Origin: DASQJL01 sp036380835
Lineage (GTDB): Bacteria; Eisenbacteria; RBG-16-71-46; SZUA-252
NCBI GenBank assembly: GCA_036380835.1
Contig: DASVDZ010000081.1
Coordinates: 1 to 64,000 of the forward strand
Length of the DNA stretch: 64,000 bases
Reading direction: 5' to 3'
Each line of letters begins with the position of its first letter. Positions within the stretch are counted from its first letter, which is position 1. Of the stretch, positions 62,460 to 64,000 are shown in pieces. The notes under the pieces were generated by a model. That model ran no database searches. It saw nothing but the letters and a program-made list of their open reading frames with translations, and was not told where the DNA came from. A program made the translations under genes and the position numbers.

Positions 62460-62920
62460 TTCCCGGCGGGGCGCCCGCGGGCGCGGACGGCGACTCCCGC
62501 CCCCGGCGCCGCCTCTTCCTCGAGTACTGGCTGCCCGTGCTCCTCTACGTCGGGCTCATCTTCTCCCTTTCGTCCATCCACGGATCGTCGATCCCCACGT
62601 TCTTTCCGAACGTGGACAAGCTCGAGCACTTGTTGGAGTATTCGCTATTCGGTCTCCTGGCGGGACGGGCGATCCGGTTCACGCTGGGCGGCGGACGACG
62701 CGCCTTGGCCGTGGGCGGAACGCTCGGCATGGGCGCGCTGGTCGGCGCGCTCGACGAGATCTACCAGCGCCGGGTCCCGGGGCGCAGCTCCGATCCGACC
62801 GACTGGCTCACCGACGTCGCGGCGGTGGGGCTCGCGATCCTGTTCACCCAGGTCGTGACCGCCCGGTCCGCCGCGAGCCTCCGTTCCCGAACCGAGAAGG
62901 GCGGCATCCCCCGACGATGA
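62456..62920 (+). CDS. VanZ-family small membrane protein
   Basis: 154 residues from TTG 62456, overlapping the previous stop as TTGA. A VanZ unit with LPVLLYVGLIFSLSS, VDKLEHLLEYSLFGLLAGRA and a C-terminal ALDEIYQRRVPGRSSDPTDWLTD, where Glu/Gln and the Asp pair match the second half of VanZ. Four membrane helices. Function not known. Single unit, unlike the three-unit protein at 32357. Confidence 0.85.
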
Positions 62921-64000
62921 AGTTCCAGGCTCCGAAGGGCACGCGCGACATTCTTCCGGGTGAGTCCGAGTCGTGGACCGAGCTGGAGGCGTCGGCGCGC
63001 GACATCCTGGCCCGCTACGGCTACCGCGAAGTGCGGACTCCGATGTTCGAATCGACCGACCTCTTCGTCCGGAGCGTCGGCGAATCGACCGACATCGTCC
63101 GGAAGGAGCTCTACACGTTCGAGGACAAGGGGGGCCGTTCGCTCACGCTCCGTCCCGAGGGGACCGCGTCCCTGGTGCGCGCCTACCTGGAGCACTCGCT
63201 GGGCCACGGGCAGCCGATGGCCCGCTTCGCGTACGTGGGGCCGATGTTCCGGTACGAGCGCCCGCAGGCGGGAAGGTTCCGCCAATTCTGGCAGATCGGC
63301 GCGGAGCTGTTCGGCCCCGGGGGCCCCGCCGCCGACGCCGAGATGATCGATCTCTTCGTCGCGATCATCCGGGGCGCCGGCGTCCCGGACGTGACGGTGC
63401 TCCTGAATTCACTCGGCGACGACGTCTGCCGTCCGGCCTATCGCGAGCGGATCCGCGAGTACTTCACGGCGCGCGCCGACCGGCTGTGCGGCGACTGCAA
63501 GGAGCGGCTCCGCACCAACCCGCTCCGGATCCTCGACTGCAAGATCCCCGGCTGCCAGCCGGTGATCGAGGGGGCGCCGAGCGTGCTCGACACGCTCTGC
63601 GACCCGTGCCGCGAGCACTTCGACGGCGTCCAGGAGGCGCTCCGCGCGCTCGCGATCCCGGTCACGATCGCGCCGCGCCTCGTGCGCGGCCTCGACTACT
63701 ACACGCGGACCGTCTTCGAGGTGCACGCGGGCTCCCTGGGCGCGCAGAACGCGGTCGGCGGAGGCGGACGCTACGACGATCTCGTGGAGCAATTCGGCGG
63801 GCCGAAGACGCCGGCGATCGGCTTCTCGATCGGCACCGACCGCCTCCTCATGGCGGCGGGCCGGGCCGGCCCCGAAGGGGCCACGGCGTGGCGGCCGGAC
63901 GTCTGCGTCCTGACGCGGGACCCCGGGGCTCTCGACCGGGCGCTCGCCGTCGCGCGCTCCCTCCGCGGCCTCGACGCGGGCGCCCCGGGGAGCGGCGCGG
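62917..64000 (+). CDS. hisS: Histidyl-tRNA synthetase (3' end beyond the window)
   Basis: 361 codons are visible from ATG 62917, overlapping the VanZ stop by 4 bases. Class II motifs: KGTRDILPGE at the start; motif 2 with MFRYERPQAGRFRQFWQIGAE; histidine-specific LVRGLDYYTRTVFEV; motif 3 near GFSIGTDRLLMA. The anticodon-binding domain begins just before the edge. Charges tRNA-His. A pair of Cys (LCGDCK and LDCKIPGC) is an addition seen in some lineages and may bind metal. Confidence 0.97.
   Translation, partial: MKFQAPKGTRDILPGESESWTELEASARDILARYGYREVRTPMFESTDLFVRSVGESTDIVRKELYTFEDKGGRSLTLRPEGTASLVRAYLEHSLGHGQPMARFAYVGPMFRYERPQAGRFRQFWQIGAELFGPGGPAADAEMIDLFVAIIRGAGVPDVTVLLNSLGDDVCRPAYRERIREYFTARADRLCGDCKERLRTNPLRILDCKIPGCQPVIEGAPSVLDTLCDPCREHFDGVQEALRALAIPVTIAPRLVRGLDYYTRTVFEVHAGSLGAQNAVGGGGRYDDLVEQFGGPKTPAIGFSIGTDRLLMAAGRAGPEGATAWRPDVCVLTRDPGALDRALAVARSLRGLDAGAPGSGA

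Overview
The window is 64 kb of very GC-rich (about 70 percent by eye), densely coded bacterial chromosome. The cell is diderm: there is a Tol-Pal module, several lipoproteins with lipoboxes, a predicted outer-membrane barrel, a heptosyltransferase-like enzyme and a large surface-polysaccharide locus. GTG and TTG starts are frequent and genes often overlap by 4 bases. Several sigma54 activators, an ECF sigma factor and the Gram-negative envelope genes suggest an uncultured lineage of the FCB/Gemmatimonadota/Candidatus Eisenbacteria type. That placement is an inference from gene style, not a measured result. I see no mobile element, tRNA, rRNA, CRISPR array or integrase, and no stretch over 300 bases without a gene.

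Layout. (1) 1-11064: polysaccharide locus with an O-antigen-ligase-like protein (cut by the window edge), four GT4/GT2-type glycosyltransferases, a CgeB-like glycosyltransferase, a WcaJ-type and a WecA-type initiating transferase, a Wzx-type flippase and a small methyltransferase. (2) 11143-13835: a GAF-sigma54 activator and a methyltransferase. (3) 13867-17386: four co-directional genes, a FnIII/DUF6754-like protein and three membrane proteins of unknown function; this is my best candidate for an undescribed system. (4) 17365-20945, minus strand: a sensor kinase, a lone receiver, and a receiver joined to a kinase-like helical domain with no ATPase. (5) 21091-28488: a lipoprotein plus barrel pair, a GH15 enzyme, a processive GT2 and a GT87-like membrane mannosyltransferase. 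(6) 28494-32340: a sigma54 activator followed by hsp20 and dnaK, with a strong -24/-12 promoter match between activator and hsp20. (7) 32357-39806: a very large protein with three VanZ-like units, MsrA, a four-PAS hybrid kinase and a sigma54-type activator whose GAFTGA loop reads GAFTDA. (8) 39973-43823: ECF sigma factor, zinc-finger anti-sigma, GT9, and an exported HEAT-repeat/cyclophilin fusion. (9) 43836-46814, minus strand: salvage operon hpt-udk-permease-pnp. (10) 46959-48438: two hypothetical proteins. (11) 48523-53067: hom-thrC-thrB-lysC. (12) 53087-59733: TolA-like, TolB, Pal, CpoB, ClpB and PtsN. (13) 59844-64000: a propeller lipoprotein, a Cys/Met-metabolism PLP enzyme, a small VanZ protein and the start of hisS.

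Two regulatory themes recur. Many housekeeping-type promoters read TTGAC(A/G), 16-18 bases, then TAGnnT or a relative, and several place the predicted transcription start on or within a few bases of the start codon, so leaderless mRNAs look common. Two sites match the sigma54 -24/-12 consensus, one before hsp20-dnaK and one before a hypothetical gene, and each has an AT-rich or repeat-bearing upstream stretch.
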